Position numbers and translations under genes: made by a program. Source: Myxococcales bacterium (lineage in GTDB: Bacteria; Myxococcota_A; Polyangia; Haliangiales; Haliangiaceae). Taken from it: a DNA stretch of 64,000 bases. Under the pieces are notes generated by a model. It was not told the origin of the DNA, ran no database searches, and was given only the letters and a program-made list of their open reading frames with translations. Positions 41,718 to 50,623 of this stretch are shown here, piece after piece (within the stretch, counting starts at the first letter, position 1; the number at the start of each line of letters is the position of its first letter). The stretch covers positions 62,001 to 126,000 of the forward strand of contig JADKKI010000004.1 in assembly GCA_016720595.1 (NCBI GenBank), read 5' to 3'.

Positions 41718-42301
41718 CGCGGGTCGCGCTGTTCGGGGGGAGCTTCAACCCGCCGCATGTCGCCCACCAGCTGGTGGCGCTCTACGCGCTCGAGACCCAG
41801 CCGATCGACGAGCTGTGGTTCCTCCCGGTGTGGGACCACGTGTTCGGCAAGCAGCTCGCGTCGTACGCGGACCGCGTGGCGATGTGCGAGCGCGCGGCCG
41901 CCGCCCTCGGACCGCGGGTGAAGGTCGATCGCGGTGAAGAGGAGCTCGCCCGGAAGCCCGGGTTCCAGGGCAGCCGAACGCTGGACGTGATCGAGCACTT
42001 GCTCGCTACCCGCCCGGGGATCGAGCCCCGCTTGCTGGTCGGGACCGACATCCTCGGTGACGCCGCGAAGTGGTACCGATGGGATGCGGTGGTCGCCGCC
42101 GCGCCGCTGATCGTGGTGGGCCGCCCCGGGCACGCGCTCCCCGATGGGAGCACGGCGACGGGGGTCACGATGCCGGAGATTTCGTCGACGCAGGTTCGCA
42201 CCGCGCTCAAGGATCGCGAGGGAGCTGGAGGCCGCATGCTCCCGTCCCTGTTGCCGGCGTCGGTGTTGGAGTATATCGACAGCCGAAAGCTCTACAGGTA
42301 G
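41714..42301 (+). CDS. nadD: Nicotinate-nucleotide adenylyltransferase
   Basis: 195 residues. The nucleotidyltransferase motif FGGSFNPPHVAHQ is at residues 7-19, with LWFLPVWDH and a C-terminal ISSTQVR segment. It transfers AMP from ATP to nicotinate mononucleotide, the last-but-one step of NAD synthesis. The ATG overlaps the stop of the muramidase gene. The downstream DUF2520 gene begins 3 bp after its stop, making a three-gene unit. Confidence 0.95.
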   Translation: MTRVALFGGSFNPPHVAHQLVALYALETQPIDELWFLPVWDHVFGKQLASYADRVAMCERAAAALGPRVKVDRGEEELARKPGFQGSRTLDVIEHLLATRPGIEPRLLVGTDILGDAAKWYRWDAVVAAAPLIVVGRPGHALPDGSTATGVTMPEISSTQVRTALKDREGAGGRMLPSLLPASVLEYIDSRKLYR

Positions 42302-42303
42302 CG

Positions 42304-43197
42304 ATGAGCACCCGCAGCCCCAATCCCACCACGTTCGTCGTCGGCGCAGGCCCCGTCGCGACCGCGCTCGCCGGCGCGCTTCGCCTGGGCGGCGTGCCGG
42401 TGCTCGGCCTGTGGGCGCGCAAGCCCGCGGCCGCTCGCGCCGCAGGATCGATCGCGGGTGTCGCGGCGTTCTCCTCGGCACCACCGGACATCCTGCTCGA
42501 GTGCAACGTCGTGATCCTGGCGGTGCGCGATCAGGTGATCGGCGAGGTCGCGCAGATGCTGGTCGGGACCGGCCTCGTCAACAAGCGCCACGTCATGCTG
42601 CACTGTGCGGGCGCCACGTCGTCCCAGGAGCTGCTCGGCAACGTGCAGGGCACCGTCGCCGGGATCGGGACGATGCACCCGCTGTCGGCGATCGCCGATG
42701 GCAAGCTCGCGATGCGCGCGCTCAAGGGCACCGTGTTCGGGGTCGAGGGCGACGAGGTCGGCCGCACCATGGCGAGCCGCCTGGTCGCGGCGATCGGCGG
42801 CATCGTGCTCGCCCTCGATGGCACGCAGATGGCCGCGTATCACGCGGCGGCCGCGCTCGCGTCGAACTACGTGGTCGCGGCGATCGATGCCGCGGCGGCC
42901 GTGCTCGCGGCGACCGGCGTGTCACCCGACGATGCCGCGCGCGCCCTGGTGCCGCTCGCCGAGGGTGCCCTCCGCAATGTCTCCGCACATGGCACCACCG
43001 GTGGGCTGACCGGCCCGGTGCGCCGTGGCGATGCGGCGACCGTGGCCCGTCACCTCGAGGCGCTACGCGGGAAGCCCGAGCTTGTCGAGATCTATCGGGC
43101 GCTTGCGCGACGCGCGGTGGAGATCGCCGGACGGATCGACGGGCGCGATGCGCCTGATCGTGCCGGGCTCGACGCGATCCGCGCACTCTTGCAGTAA
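42304..43197 (+). CDS. Rossmann-fold DUF2520 protein
   Basis: 297 residues. An N-terminal NAD(P)-binding segment (VVGAGPVATALAGALRLGG, residues 11-29) is followed by VILAVRDQVIGEVA and MLHCAGATSSQELL, and a helical C-terminal half beginning AAYHAAAALASNYVVA. This is the Rossmann-like plus DUF2520 architecture, related to F420-dependent NADP reductases and to NADP-linked dehydrogenases. In many genomes it lies near pantothenate or NAD genes, and here it follows nadD. The reaction is not established. ATG 42304 is the first start after nadD. Confidence 0.88.
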   Translation: MSTRSPNPTTFVVGAGPVATALAGALRLGGVPVLGLWARKPAAARAAGSIAGVAAFSSAPPDILLECNVVILAVRDQVIGEVAQMLVGTGLVNKRHVMLHCAGATSSQELLGNVQGTVAGIGTMHPLSAIADGKLAMRALKGTVFGVEGDEVGRTMASRLVAAIGGIVLALDGTQMAAYHAAAALASNYVVAAIDAAAAVLAATGVSPDDAARALVPLAEGALRNVSAHGTTGGLTGPVRRGDAATVARHLEALRGKPELVEIYRALARRAVEIAGRIDGRDAPDRAGLDAIRALLQ

Positions 43198-43237
43198 GGC
43201 TCGATCCGGTACCCCGCGTCGGGTAGCATCGTGGGCG

Positions 43238-43777
43238 ATGCGCGCCTCGCACCTCGTGTCTACTCTCGTCCTCGGGATCCTCGTGCTCGTCGCGGGCCCC
43301 GCTGCCGCCGACAAGCCGAACGCCGCGTTCGCCGGCAAGATCATGCTGAGCGACAAGCGGTTCCCCGCCTCGGCCAAGAGCCTGGCCGCGTTCAACGCGC
43401 AGATCCGGAAGCAGTCGAAGACCAACTTCTACGAGGACAAGGACAAGAAGGGCTGGAAGATCCAGTTCGCCGGGTTCCTCAAGGCGCCGCTCAACGACGT
43501 CGAGTACATCGTCAAGCTGTACGAGGTGGGCCGCGGCGCGCAGCAGCTGCTCGCCACCATCGAGCAGTACACCGACTCGCGTGGTCAGACGGCGCTGATC
43601 TCCAACATGACCCTCGAGAAGAAGACGATCGGCGTCAACAAGGAGATCATGATCACGATGGAGAGCAAGGGTCGCGTGCTCGCCGCCGGTCGGTTCAAGA
43701 TCCTCGGCGAGGGCGAGAAGTTCAACGGCAAGGTGAACTTCTCCGAGGACGAGGCGGCCGGCAAGACCGAGGAGTAG
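43238..43777 (+). CDS. Small secreted protein of unknown function
   Basis: 179 residues. Signal peptide MRASHLVSTLVLGILVLVAG, with cleavage about AAADKP. The mature part is a mixed beta-sandwich-like domain (WKIQFAGFLKAPLNDVEYIVKLYEV, TALISNMTLEKKTIGVNKEIMITMES split over several strands). It resembles exported proteins common in myxobacteria that I cannot name. ATG 43238 gives an intact signal peptide. Convergent with the kinase on the minus strand, 7 bp between stops. Confidence 0.78.
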   Translation: MRASHLVSTLVLGILVLVAGPAAADKPNAAFAGKIMLSDKRFPASAKSLAAFNAQIRKQSKTNFYEDKDKKGWKIQFAGFLKAPLNDVEYIVKLYEVGRGAQQLLATIEQYTDSRGQTALISNMTLEKKTIGVNKEIMITMESKGRVLAAGRFKILGEGEKFNGKVNFSEDEAAGKTEE

Positions 43778-43784
43778 GTCGCTC

Positions 43785-45506
43785 CTACTTCTCGACGTCG
43801 ACGTCGATCAGGAACACGGTCGAGACCTCGGGCGGGAACACGCGCAGCACGTAGTGGCCAGGCGCCGGGAACACGTAGCGGAACGCGTACTTTCCCTTGG
43901 TGCGCTTCGAGGCAGGCGCCGTGATACCGGTGGCGCCGCCTCCGGGAGCCTCGATGGTGACCACCACCTGAGGCACGTCGAGCGGCGCCCCGATCGCGTT
44001 CCAGATCTCGAGCTGGGTCCGCGTCCGGGTGCCCGCCGTGATCGGATCGTAGAGCGTCACCCGTGACGACATCTCGCCGTCATCGACCACCAGCGTTCGC
44101 CGGCCGGTGAACACGCTGGGCGAGGAGGAGTCGCTGCCGTCGGCCAGGTCGGTCGCATCGTCATCTCCCTGCGCCGCATCGGCGACACTGGCACCGCCCG
44201 CACCGCGCGCGAGCTTCATGGCCGCGAAGCCGGCGGCGCACAGCGCGAGCACGCCGACGGCGCCGAGGGCGGCCCAGCGCCCGCGGGAGGGTGGCCGAGC
44301 GTCCTCCCGATCGGTTTCGCGATCGTCCGCCAGGTCGTTCGACAGGTCTGGGTTCCGATCGTCGTTGCGATCGTCCGATGGTCCGCCTGATGCGCCGCTC
44401 GTCGGCCGCTTGCTGCGCTTCGAGGTGATCGTCGGCTGGGCGGTCGCGCGCTTCGCGCGGGGGGCACGGACGGTCGCGTCGGGGTGCTTGGCAAGGCCGG
44501 CGAGCTTGCCGATCGCCTCATCGATCAGCTCGACGACCTCGTCGGCGCTGCGCGGACGATCGTCGGGCTTCTTCGCCATGAGGTGCATGACGAGCTCGTC
44601 GACCGCCTCGGGCACGTCGGGGCTGACCTCGCTGGGGACGGGGATCGGGCGGCCCAGGTGTGCGAGCAGGACCTCGAAGCCCGACCCGTCGAACGGCGGC
44701 TTGCCGGTGAGCAGCTCGAACATGATGCAGCCGAGCGCGTACAGATCCGCGCGATGGTCCACGGCCTCGCCGTGCGCCTGTTCCGGCGACATGTAGTGCG
44801 GCGTGCCGATCACGCCGTTGGTGGTCAGCCGGGTGGCGTCGGCGTTGCCCGGCTTGCACACCGCGATGCCGAAATCGACGAGCGTGACGCGATCGTCGCC
44901 ATTGCGGTCGCGCCGCCACACGATGTTGGTCGGCTTGAGATCACGGTGGACCACGTCCGCGGCGTGGGTCTCGGACAGGGCGCTCGCGATCAGGCGCGCG
45001 ATCCGGAGCGTCCGGACCGCGGGGACCGGGCCGGTCTCGAGGATCCGGTCGAGGGGCTCGCCGTCGATCAGCTGCATCGCGAGGTAGGGCCGTCCATCGG
45101 CGAGCTCGCCGACGGCGTAGATCCCCACCACGCCGGGATGCGTGATCCGCGCCGCCGACCGGGCCTCGCGTGCGAACCGTCGCGCCATCACCGGGTCGGA
45201 CGCGATCTCGTGCGTGGGAACCTTGATCGCGACGGGGCGCTCGAGCCCGAGCTGCCGCCCGCGATAGACCGTGCCGAACGATCCGCCGCCGAGGATGCTC
45301 TCGATCGCGAAGCCATCGATGGTGGTGCCGATCAGGCTCTTGCGCGAGGTCTCCGCGAGCGACCCGACCTCATCCAGCGAGGCGGTCGCGGCGGTATCGT
45401 CAACGACGACCGGCGCTACCGGCACCGCGGCGATCACTGCACCGCACGCGGGGCAGAAGCGCCCCGATTCGTCGGTGGTGGTCGAACACGCGGTGCACAC
45501 CCGCAT
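43785..45506 (-). CDS. Ser/Thr protein kinase with zinc ribbon and exported domain
   Basis: 573 residues. Zinc ribbon C4-x2-C7 ... C18-x2-C21. Kinase domain about 60-330: GGGSFGTVYRG at 73-83, Lys95 in VAIK, HRDLKPTN at 187-194, DFG at 211-213 and PEQA near 241; complete. A basic, Asp/Arg-rich linker (350-410) leads to one transmembrane helix (411-433) and an outer domain of about 140 residues that looks beta-rich (TLVVDDGEMSSRVTLYDP, PQVVVTIEAPGGGATGI), possibly carbohydrate- or ligand-binding. Divergent from the FadL-type gene with 24 bp between starts. Confidence 0.92.
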   Translation of the reverse strand: MRVCTACSTTTDESGRFCPACGAVIAAVPVAPVVVDDTAATASLDEVGSLAETSRKSLIGTTIDGFAIESILGGGSFGTVYRGRQLGLERPVAIKVPTHEIASDPVMARRFAREARSAARITHPGVVGIYAVGELADGRPYLAMQLIDGEPLDRILETGPVPAVRTLRIARLIASALSETHAADVVHRDLKPTNIVWRRDRNGDDRVTLVDFGIAVCKPGNADATRLTTNGVIGTPHYMSPEQAHGEAVDHRADLYALGCIMFELLTGKPPFDGSGFEVLLAHLGRPIPVPSEVSPDVPEAVDELVMHLMAKKPDDRPRSADEVVELIDEAIGKLAGLAKHPDATVRAPRAKRATAQPTITSKRSKRPTSGASGGPSDDRNDDRNPDLSNDLADDRETDREDARPPSRGRWAALGAVGVLALCAAGFAAMKLARGAGGASVADAAQGDDDATDLADGSDSSSPSVFTGRRTLVVDDGEMSSRVTLYDPITAGTRTRTQLEIWNAIGAPLDVPQVVVTIEAPGGGATGITAPASKRTKGKYAFRYVFPAPGHYVLRVFPPEVSTVFLIDVDVEK

Positions 45507-45530
45507 TCATGAAGGGTAGCAGTCAGGGCT

Positions 45531-46886
45531 ATGCTCGGCGCTGTGATCCGTACCGCCTTCGTCGCCTTCGCGCTGGCTGCGACGAGCGCGCGCGCGGACG
45601 GCCTCGCGCTCCCCGTTCAGGGCGTGCGGTCGCTCGAGCGGGCAGGGGCGCTCGTCGCCGGCGCCGAGGACGCCGACAGCCTGTGGCAGAACCCCGCGGG
45701 GCTGGCGCTCCTCCATGGAGACGGCAAGCGCGCGCTGATATTCGATGCCGCGTACGTCTATCAGACGGTCGACTACGCACCGGTCGATGCCACGGGCGGC
45801 GCCCTGCCGGCGGTGACCAACCTGCAGCCGGGCCACCCCGTGCCGACGCTCGCCGGGGCGCTCGGGATCGGGGAGCGGCTGGTGATCGCGGCGGGGATGA
45901 CCGCACCCTATGGCGCGTTCCACCGCTTCGCGACCGATGGGCCCGAGCGCCACGCCTCGGTCGACACCAGTGGTTCGCAGTACTTCGTGATCACCGCGGG
46001 CGCGGCCTACCGGGTCACCGATCACCTGCGGGTCGGCGCGACCGTGCAGGACGTGGTCTCGCGGCTGTCGCAGACCGTGGTCGTCAGCGCATGCACGCCA
46101 ACCGCCGCCGCGTGCGATCCCACTGATGCCTCGCTCGACCTCGCGCTCGACATCGCGCAGACCGACTACTTCGCGCCGGCCGGGTCGCTCGGCCTCCAGT
46201 ACAGCTGGTCGCCGCGCGCGACGTTCGGCGCGATGGTCCAGAGCCCGGTGCGGATCTCGGGCACGGGTGACCTGACCGTGCACCTGCCGAGCGCGACCCA
46301 GTTCGACAGCGCCACCGTCACCGGATCACAAGCCGCGCTCGCGTTCACGCTGCCGCCGATCGTCCGCGCGGGCCTCGAGCTCCGGCCGCGTGCGGACCTC
46401 CGGATCGAGGCCGCGCTCGAGATCGATCTGTGGAGCGTGCCGGGTGCGCTCACGCTCACCCCCGATCACGTGCAGCTCGACAACATCGCCGGCGGCCCGT
46501 ATCCGCTCGGCGAGATCGCGTTTGCCCGCCACGGCGAGACCTCGTTCGCGCCGTCGCTCGGCGTCGAGTGGCACCCGCCGGACATGATGTTCGGTGCGGG
46601 CTACGCCTATCAGACCAGCGCCACGCCGACGGGCGAGGTCTCGGTCCGGACCGTCGATGCGGCCAAGCACGTCCTCGGCTTCGGCGGCGGGTACGAGGCG
46701 TCGGGCTGGCAGATCGGCGCAGCGGTCGGCCTCGCGTTCCTCGCCGACGTCACGGTCTCGCCGCAGGAGGCGCTGGTCCTCCAGCAGGCTCCACTGCGCG
46801 ACCCGACGACCACGGTGCCCGTGAACGCGGGGCGTTACCGGAGCACGTACGTCGTGGGTGGCCTGAGGTTCGCGCGCCGGTTCTGA
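45531..46886 (+). CDS. OmpP1/FadL-type outer-membrane transport protein
   Basis: 451 residues. Signal peptide MLGAVIRTAFVAFALAATSA. The conserved N-terminal hatch segment of the family is visible (ADSLWQNPAGLALLHGDG, with the Asn-Pro-Ala core), as is the following AAYVYQTVDYAP region. The rest alternates like a barrel of about 14 strands and ends in LRFARRF. FadL-type channels carry long-chain fatty acids or other hydrophobic molecules across the outer membrane. The TetR gene lies tail-to-tail after it. A GTG at 45543 is an alternative start. Confidence 0.88.
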   Translation: MLGAVIRTAFVAFALAATSARADGLALPVQGVRSLERAGALVAGAEDADSLWQNPAGLALLHGDGKRALIFDAAYVYQTVDYAPVDATGGALPAVTNLQPGHPVPTLAGALGIGERLVIAAGMTAPYGAFHRFATDGPERHASVDTSGSQYFVITAGAAYRVTDHLRVGATVQDVVSRLSQTVVVSACTPTAAACDPTDASLDLALDIAQTDYFAPAGSLGLQYSWSPRATFGAMVQSPVRISGTGDLTVHLPSATQFDSATVTGSQAALAFTLPPIVRAGLELRPRADLRIEAALEIDLWSVPGALTLTPDHVQLDNIAGGPYPLGEIAFARHGETSFAPSLGVEWHPPDMMFGAGYAYQTSATPTGEVSVRTVDAAKHVLGFGGGYEASGWQIGAAVGLAFLADVTVSPQEALVLQQAPLRDPTTTVPVNAGRYRSTYVVGGLRFARRF

Positions 46887-46913
46887 TCGGCGCGCGCCAG
46901 AGAGCCGATTCGT

Positions 46914-47570
46914 TCAGGCGACGGCGCGGAGCGTCGCGGCGACCTGCGGGGTCAGCGCGGTCTCGATCAGCGCGAGCGCGCGATCGGTGCGGAGCGCGAG
47001 CGCCTCGGTGGTGATCCCGAGGTTCGAGTGCATCTCGGCCGCGTCGAGGCTGCCGAGCAGCACCGACCACGCGAGGTCTGCGATCTCGCGCGCGTTGACC
47101 TGGCGATAGATCCCGGCGTGGATGCCATCGGCGACCGTCGCGCCGATGTGGTCCTGGATCCGGGCGATGCCGGCCTGGACCGCGATCACGACCTCGTCCG
47201 AGAGCTGCGGGCGAACCGCGGGCTGCGCGAGCAGGCGCAAGATCCGCGGGCCCTCGGGATCCTTCTCGGCCCAGCGGACGAGGATGCTCCAGGTCTCGCG
47301 CAGGCGGCGGCTGACCTCGACCTCGGCGCGGACCTGGGCCATCTCGACGTCGAACACCGTCAGGGTGTCCTCGACCAGCGAGACGTAGAGGTCTTCCTTG
47401 GAGCGGAAGTAGAGATAGATCGCGCCGACCGAGAGCTGGGCCGCGCGGGCAATCAGCTCGATCGAGGCGCCGGCATAGCCGCGCTCGGCGAAGACGGTGC
47501 GGGCAGCCTCCTGGATGCGACGGCGGCGAGCCTGCCGCTCCTGGGCCTTGCGTTCTTGAGCGTTCGTCAT
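46914..47570 (-). CDS. TetR-family transcriptional regulator
   Basis: 218 residues from ATG 47570; longer readings upstream lack a ribosome site. The helix-turn-helix is intact: RRRRIQEAARTVFAERGYAG, then IELIARAAQLSVGAIYLYF. The C-terminal part is helical, as in ligand-binding TetR domains. It is convergent with the FadL gene, so it may control fatty-acid-related genes or its own synthesis. An inverted repeat at 47591-47610, just upstream, overlaps a possible promoter. Confidence 0.9.
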   Translation of the reverse strand: MTNAQERKAQERQARRRRIQEAARTVFAERGYAGASIELIARAAQLSVGAIYLYFRSKEDLYVSLVEDTLTVFDVEMAQVRAEVEVSRRLRETWSILVRWAEKDPEGPRILRLLAQPAVRPQLSDEVVIAVQAGIARIQDHIGATVADGIHAGIYRQVNAREIADLAWSVLLGSLDAAEMHSNLGITTEALALRTDRALALIETALTPQVAATLRAVA

Positions 47571-47590
47571 GAGGGCGATGTAGTACTCAT

Positions 47591-47610
47591 GACGCAGTTG
47601 GTCAAGCGTC
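47591..47610. promoter_or_regulatory. Inverted repeat, possible TetR operator
   Basis: GACGC-N10-GCGTC (47591-47595 and 47606-47610) lies 20 bp upstream of the TetR start. On the minus strand it covers TTGACC, a near-consensus -35 element. A repressor bound there would block its own promoter. Inferred from position only. Confidence 0.45.
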
Positions 47611-47697
47611 GTTTTGTAGCAGGCGATTACCACATAGATTCCTGCGGTTAACATGTGTAAGGGTCTCGCGTACTTCGTCGAGATCGTTGGCTTTCCA

Positions 47698-47737
47698 AAC
47701 CTGACTCAGGTTTCGGATCTAATGGGGTTCAGGTTTT
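47698..47737. promoter_or_regulatory. Palindrome plus third half-site upstream of the VWA gene
   Basis: AAACCTGA-C-TCAGGTTT (47698-47714) is a perfect palindrome. A further TCAGGTTT half-site lies at 47730-47737, 23 bp on. The segment is the most A/T-rich stretch in this intergenic gap and sits between the TetR start and the VWA start at 47784. Likely a repressor or activator binding site. Confidence 0.6.
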
Positions 47738-47783
47738 TGGGGTTTTTGGGATCCGAACGCCGTCTCGAGCGTCCAAAGAGGTG

Positions 47784-49139
47784 ATGACCCCCGCTGCCAC
47801 CGCGCATCGCGTCCGGACCTCGCTGGTGATCGGTGCCGCTGGCGCCACCCTGATCGCCGCTCTCCTCCTGACCGGCCGGGCGCCGAGCGTCGTCGAGCCC
47901 GTCGCCACCAACGACGATGGGGTCGAGCTGACGGCCCGGTTCACGTCGACCAAGCTCCTGGCCTCCCAGACCGACCAGTACGTGGCGGTCTCGATCCACA
48001 CGCCCGCCGGTCACGTCGCGCGTCGCCCGCCGCTCTCGCTCGCCGTCGTCATCGATCGCTCGGGCTCGATGTCGGGCCCGCCGATGGAGCACGCGAAGGC
48101 CGCCGCGGCGCGCCTGATCGGGCAGCTCGACGCAAACGATGCGTTCACGGTGATCACCTACTCGTCGGGCGACGAGGTCGTGTACCCGATGAACCGCGCC
48201 AGCGATGCGAACAAGGCCACCGCGCGTGCCGCGATCTCTCGCATCTACGACGACGGCGGCACCTGCATCTCGTGTGGCCTCACCCGCGGCGCCGCGGAGC
48301 TGGCGCGCACCCCGGTCGACGGCGGCCTCCAGCGCATCGTCCTGATCTCCGATGGCCAGGCCAACGAGGGCCTCTGGGATCGCGGCGAGCTCGCGCAGCT
48401 CGCGGCGAACACCGCGGCGCACGGCGTGTCGATCTCGGCGCTCGGCGTCGGCCTCGATTTCGACGAGGTGACGATGCAGCGGATCGCCGAGGTCGGCCGT
48501 GGCAACTACTACTTCGTCGAGGACACCGCGCAGCTCGCGGCGATGTTCCAGCGTGAGCTCGGTGGCCTCACCGAGACCGTCGCCTCCGACGTCCGCCTCC
48601 TCGTCGATGGCGGCCCGGGCGTGCGGATCGAGGGCGTGCTCGGCTATCCGATGGAGCGCCAGGGGGACTGGGTGATCATCCCGATCGCGGATCTCCGCGC
48701 CGGCGAGACCCGCAAGGTCGTCCTCCGCGTCAGCACCACCACCACGTCCCTCGCGATCTCGCACGTCCAGCTCGGCTGGCGTCGGGTGTCCGATGGCTCG
48801 GTCCGCCGCGCCACGACGATCGCGCAGGCCGAGATGGTGGAGTCGTCGTCCGAGGTCGCCGCGAGCGTCGATCGCGCCGCGATGCAGAGCGTCGAAGAGG
48901 CGCTGTCAGGCCAGGCGCTCGAGCGCGCCACCACCGTCTACGAGACCCAGGGCTACGACGCCGCCAAGCGCGTCCTCGACGAGCGCGTCGAGCAGATGAA
49001 GCAGAACGTCTACCTGCCCCAGGCGGCGCGCGATCGCATCGAGTCGGCGACGGGCGCGGCGTCCGACAGCTTCCGCGCCGAGCCCGCGACCAAGGCCAAG
49101 AAGGTCGGTCGGGTGCAGGCGTACGAGCTGGCGCACTGA
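47784..49139 (+). CDS. VWA-domain exported or membrane protein
   Basis: 451 residues from ATG 47784 (GTG 47781 also possible). An N-terminal hydrophobic helix (residues 13-30) serves as a signal or anchor. A von Willebrand factor A domain follows, with a complete MIDAS motif DRSGSMSG (91-98), a downstream Thr and an Asp (ISDGQANEG). A beta domain and a helical C-terminal tail of about 110 residues complete it. The layout resembles BatA/YfbK-like VWA proteins. No partner genes (AAA ATPase) are nearby. Role unknown, probably protein binding at the envelope. Confidence 0.85.
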   Translation: MTPAATAHRVRTSLVIGAAGATLIAALLLTGRAPSVVEPVATNDDGVELTARFTSTKLLASQTDQYVAVSIHTPAGHVARRPPLSLAVVIDRSGSMSGPPMEHAKAAAARLIGQLDANDAFTVITYSSGDEVVYPMNRASDANKATARAAISRIYDDGGTCISCGLTRGAAELARTPVDGGLQRIVLISDGQANEGLWDRGELAQLAANTAAHGVSISALGVGLDFDEVTMQRIAEVGRGNYYFVEDTAQLAAMFQRELGGLTETVASDVRLLVDGGPGVRIEGVLGYPMERQGDWVIIPIADLRAGETRKVVLRVSTTTTSLAISHVQLGWRRVSDGSVRRATTIAQAEMVESSSEVAASVDRAAMQSVEEALSGQALERATTVYETQGYDAAKRVLDERVEQMKQNVYLPQAARDRIESATGAASDSFRAEPATKAKKVGRVQAYELAH

Positions 49140-49666
49140 ACCGCCAAGTCGCGCACCGCCAGGCGCTCCGCGCACCGCAAGGGCGCCAGCAGTTGCTGGT
49201 TGGCACTTCGGTGCCCCGGAGTTCTTGAACCGCCAAGGCCGGCAAGGGTTCGCGGGTTGGCACTTCCGTGTCCCGGAGGTGACGAACCGCCAAGGCCGCC
49301 AAGGGCGCCAAGGTCAGAAGGTTGTTCAACCTGTCGCGAGCTCCCGTCGAGGACGCGAACGCTCCCATGCGCATCCTTCATGACCGCGCAGACCGCGCAG
49401 ACCGCGCAGACCGCGCAGACCAAGTAGATGGGTGAGGAGTTCGGGCAAACCTCGGAACATGGAAGTGCCAACCGGCGGACGAGGGGAGCTCGTGTCCTCG
49501 TGCGGGCGCTCGTGACACGTCCAAAAACTCTCCGACCTTGGCGTCCTTGGCGTGCTTGGCGGTTTGTAAACTCAGGGGCACGGAAGTGCCGGGGAGTGAA
49601 CCCTTGGCGGTTCGCGCCTTGGCGGTTCAGCAGCGGGTCCTTGGCGGTTCGCTGAGCGCTTGGCGG
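49140..49666. repeat. Repeat-filled convergent intergenic region
   Basis: The 527 bp between two convergent stops hold no gene. The left half carries AACCGCCAAGG-type units, the first directly after the stop at 49139, and two copies of GGTTGGCACTTC[C/G]GTG..CCCGGAG (near 49198 and 49255, 57 bp apart). The right half carries the inverse forms: GGAAGTGCCAACC near 49461, GGGCACGGAAGTGCC near 49577 and CCTTGGCGGTT near 49603-49660, the last overlapping the opposite stop. The region is thus a broad, imperfect palindrome. Confidence 0.85.
49384..49419. repeat. 9-bp tandem repeat
   Basis: Four perfect copies of CCGCGCAGA near the centre of the repeat-filled region. They encode nothing convincing. 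Confidence 0.9.
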
Positions 49667-50467
49667 TCAGGACGCGAGGTCTGCGAAGCTGACCTGGAGC
49701 TCGCGCGAGATCAGGACGGCGCTCCGTGGCGGCACGTCCTCGAAGCCATCCTTGGTGTCGCCGTCGCCACCGGAGACGAACAGCACGCCGCGGAATGACG
49801 GGTCGCGCTCGCCACGCTCGCCGTCCGCGCCCGGCGCGATCACGGTGAGCCGCCGCATGCGGAGCGGCTCGTCGAGGTGCGCGAGGACCATCGACCGGCC
49901 GTTGGTCAGGGCGACGTTGCCGAGCTTGACGCCCTCCTTGCCCGCACGCGCGAGCTCGGTGTTGACGAGCTTGAACGTGGCCGACAGCGCGCGGCGCTGA
50001 GCGGCGGGGGGCAGGTTGGGGTCATCGATGTTGCCCTCGTCGTGCAGCATCGACAGGAACACGTGGAAGATCAGCTCGGCCGGCGTGCGGCCCTTGAGGT
50101 TGCGGCGCAGGTACTCGGGGATGTGCTCGAGCAGGCGGAGTGCACTGCCGTCGAGGGCCGAGGTGCCGGTCTGCGCGAACATCCAGCGGCGGAACCGGAA
50201 GGGAGGCGTGTTGTCGGTGCCCGCGAAGCCATCCTCGCGGACCGCCTGAGCGATCGCGCAGTCGGTCTTCAGCTCGTCGAGTGCGGACGCGAGATCGATC
50301 GGCGACGCGCTGCCCTTGGGCGTGCGGACCAGGAGGACGTCACCACCCTGGATGTACCCGAGCCCCCAGCGACCAACCGGGGGCTGCGCGATCAGCGCCG
50401 CACGCACGGGGGCCAGCGCGGCGTGGAGCCGTTGGGGTTGATTGCATATGCATGCGAAGAGCTTCAT
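49667..50467 (-). CDS. Class II glutamine amidotransferase-like protein
   Basis: 266 residues from ATG 50467, with GGAG 7 bp upstream. Family markers: GRWGLGYIQGGDVLLVRTPK near 32-51 and NTPPFRFRRWMFAQTG near 85-100 (the latter matching the NAHPF-RW-F-HNG segment of YafJ/EgtC-like proteins). These enzymes use an N-terminal Cys (Cys2 after Met removal). Here the start reads MKLFACIC, so the usual position is not cysteine; no in-frame upstream cysteine start is available. Either it is inactive or Cys6/Cys8 serve instead. Function otherwise unknown. Confidence 0.75.
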   Translation of the reverse strand: MKLFACICNQPQRLHAALAPVRAALIAQPPVGRWGLGYIQGGDVLLVRTPKGSASPIDLASALDELKTDCAIAQAVREDGFAGTDNTPPFRFRRWMFAQTGTSALDGSALRLLEHIPEYLRRNLKGRTPAELIFHVFLSMLHDEGNIDDPNLPPAAQRRALSATFKLVNTELARAGKEGVKLGNVALTNGRSMVLAHLDEPLRMRRLTVIAPGADGERGERDPSFRGVLFVSGGDGDTKDGFEDVPPRSAVLISRELQVSFADLAS

Positions 50468-50623
50468 GAGGAGACTCCGCAGCGCTCTGGACGAACGCCG
50501 TCCGGAAGCCGCTGCCGACGGTCATCGATCATCAAGGAACACGCCACCACACCCGCCGCGAACCCTCACGAGTATACGGCCCCGCACCGAGCACGCCAAT
50601 CTCGGTGTGAGATCGCCCCAGGA

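Noticed and set aside
49384..49419. CRISPR-like or coding 9-bp repeats in the intergenic region
   Set aside because: No spacers and no plausible frame; simple tandem repeat.
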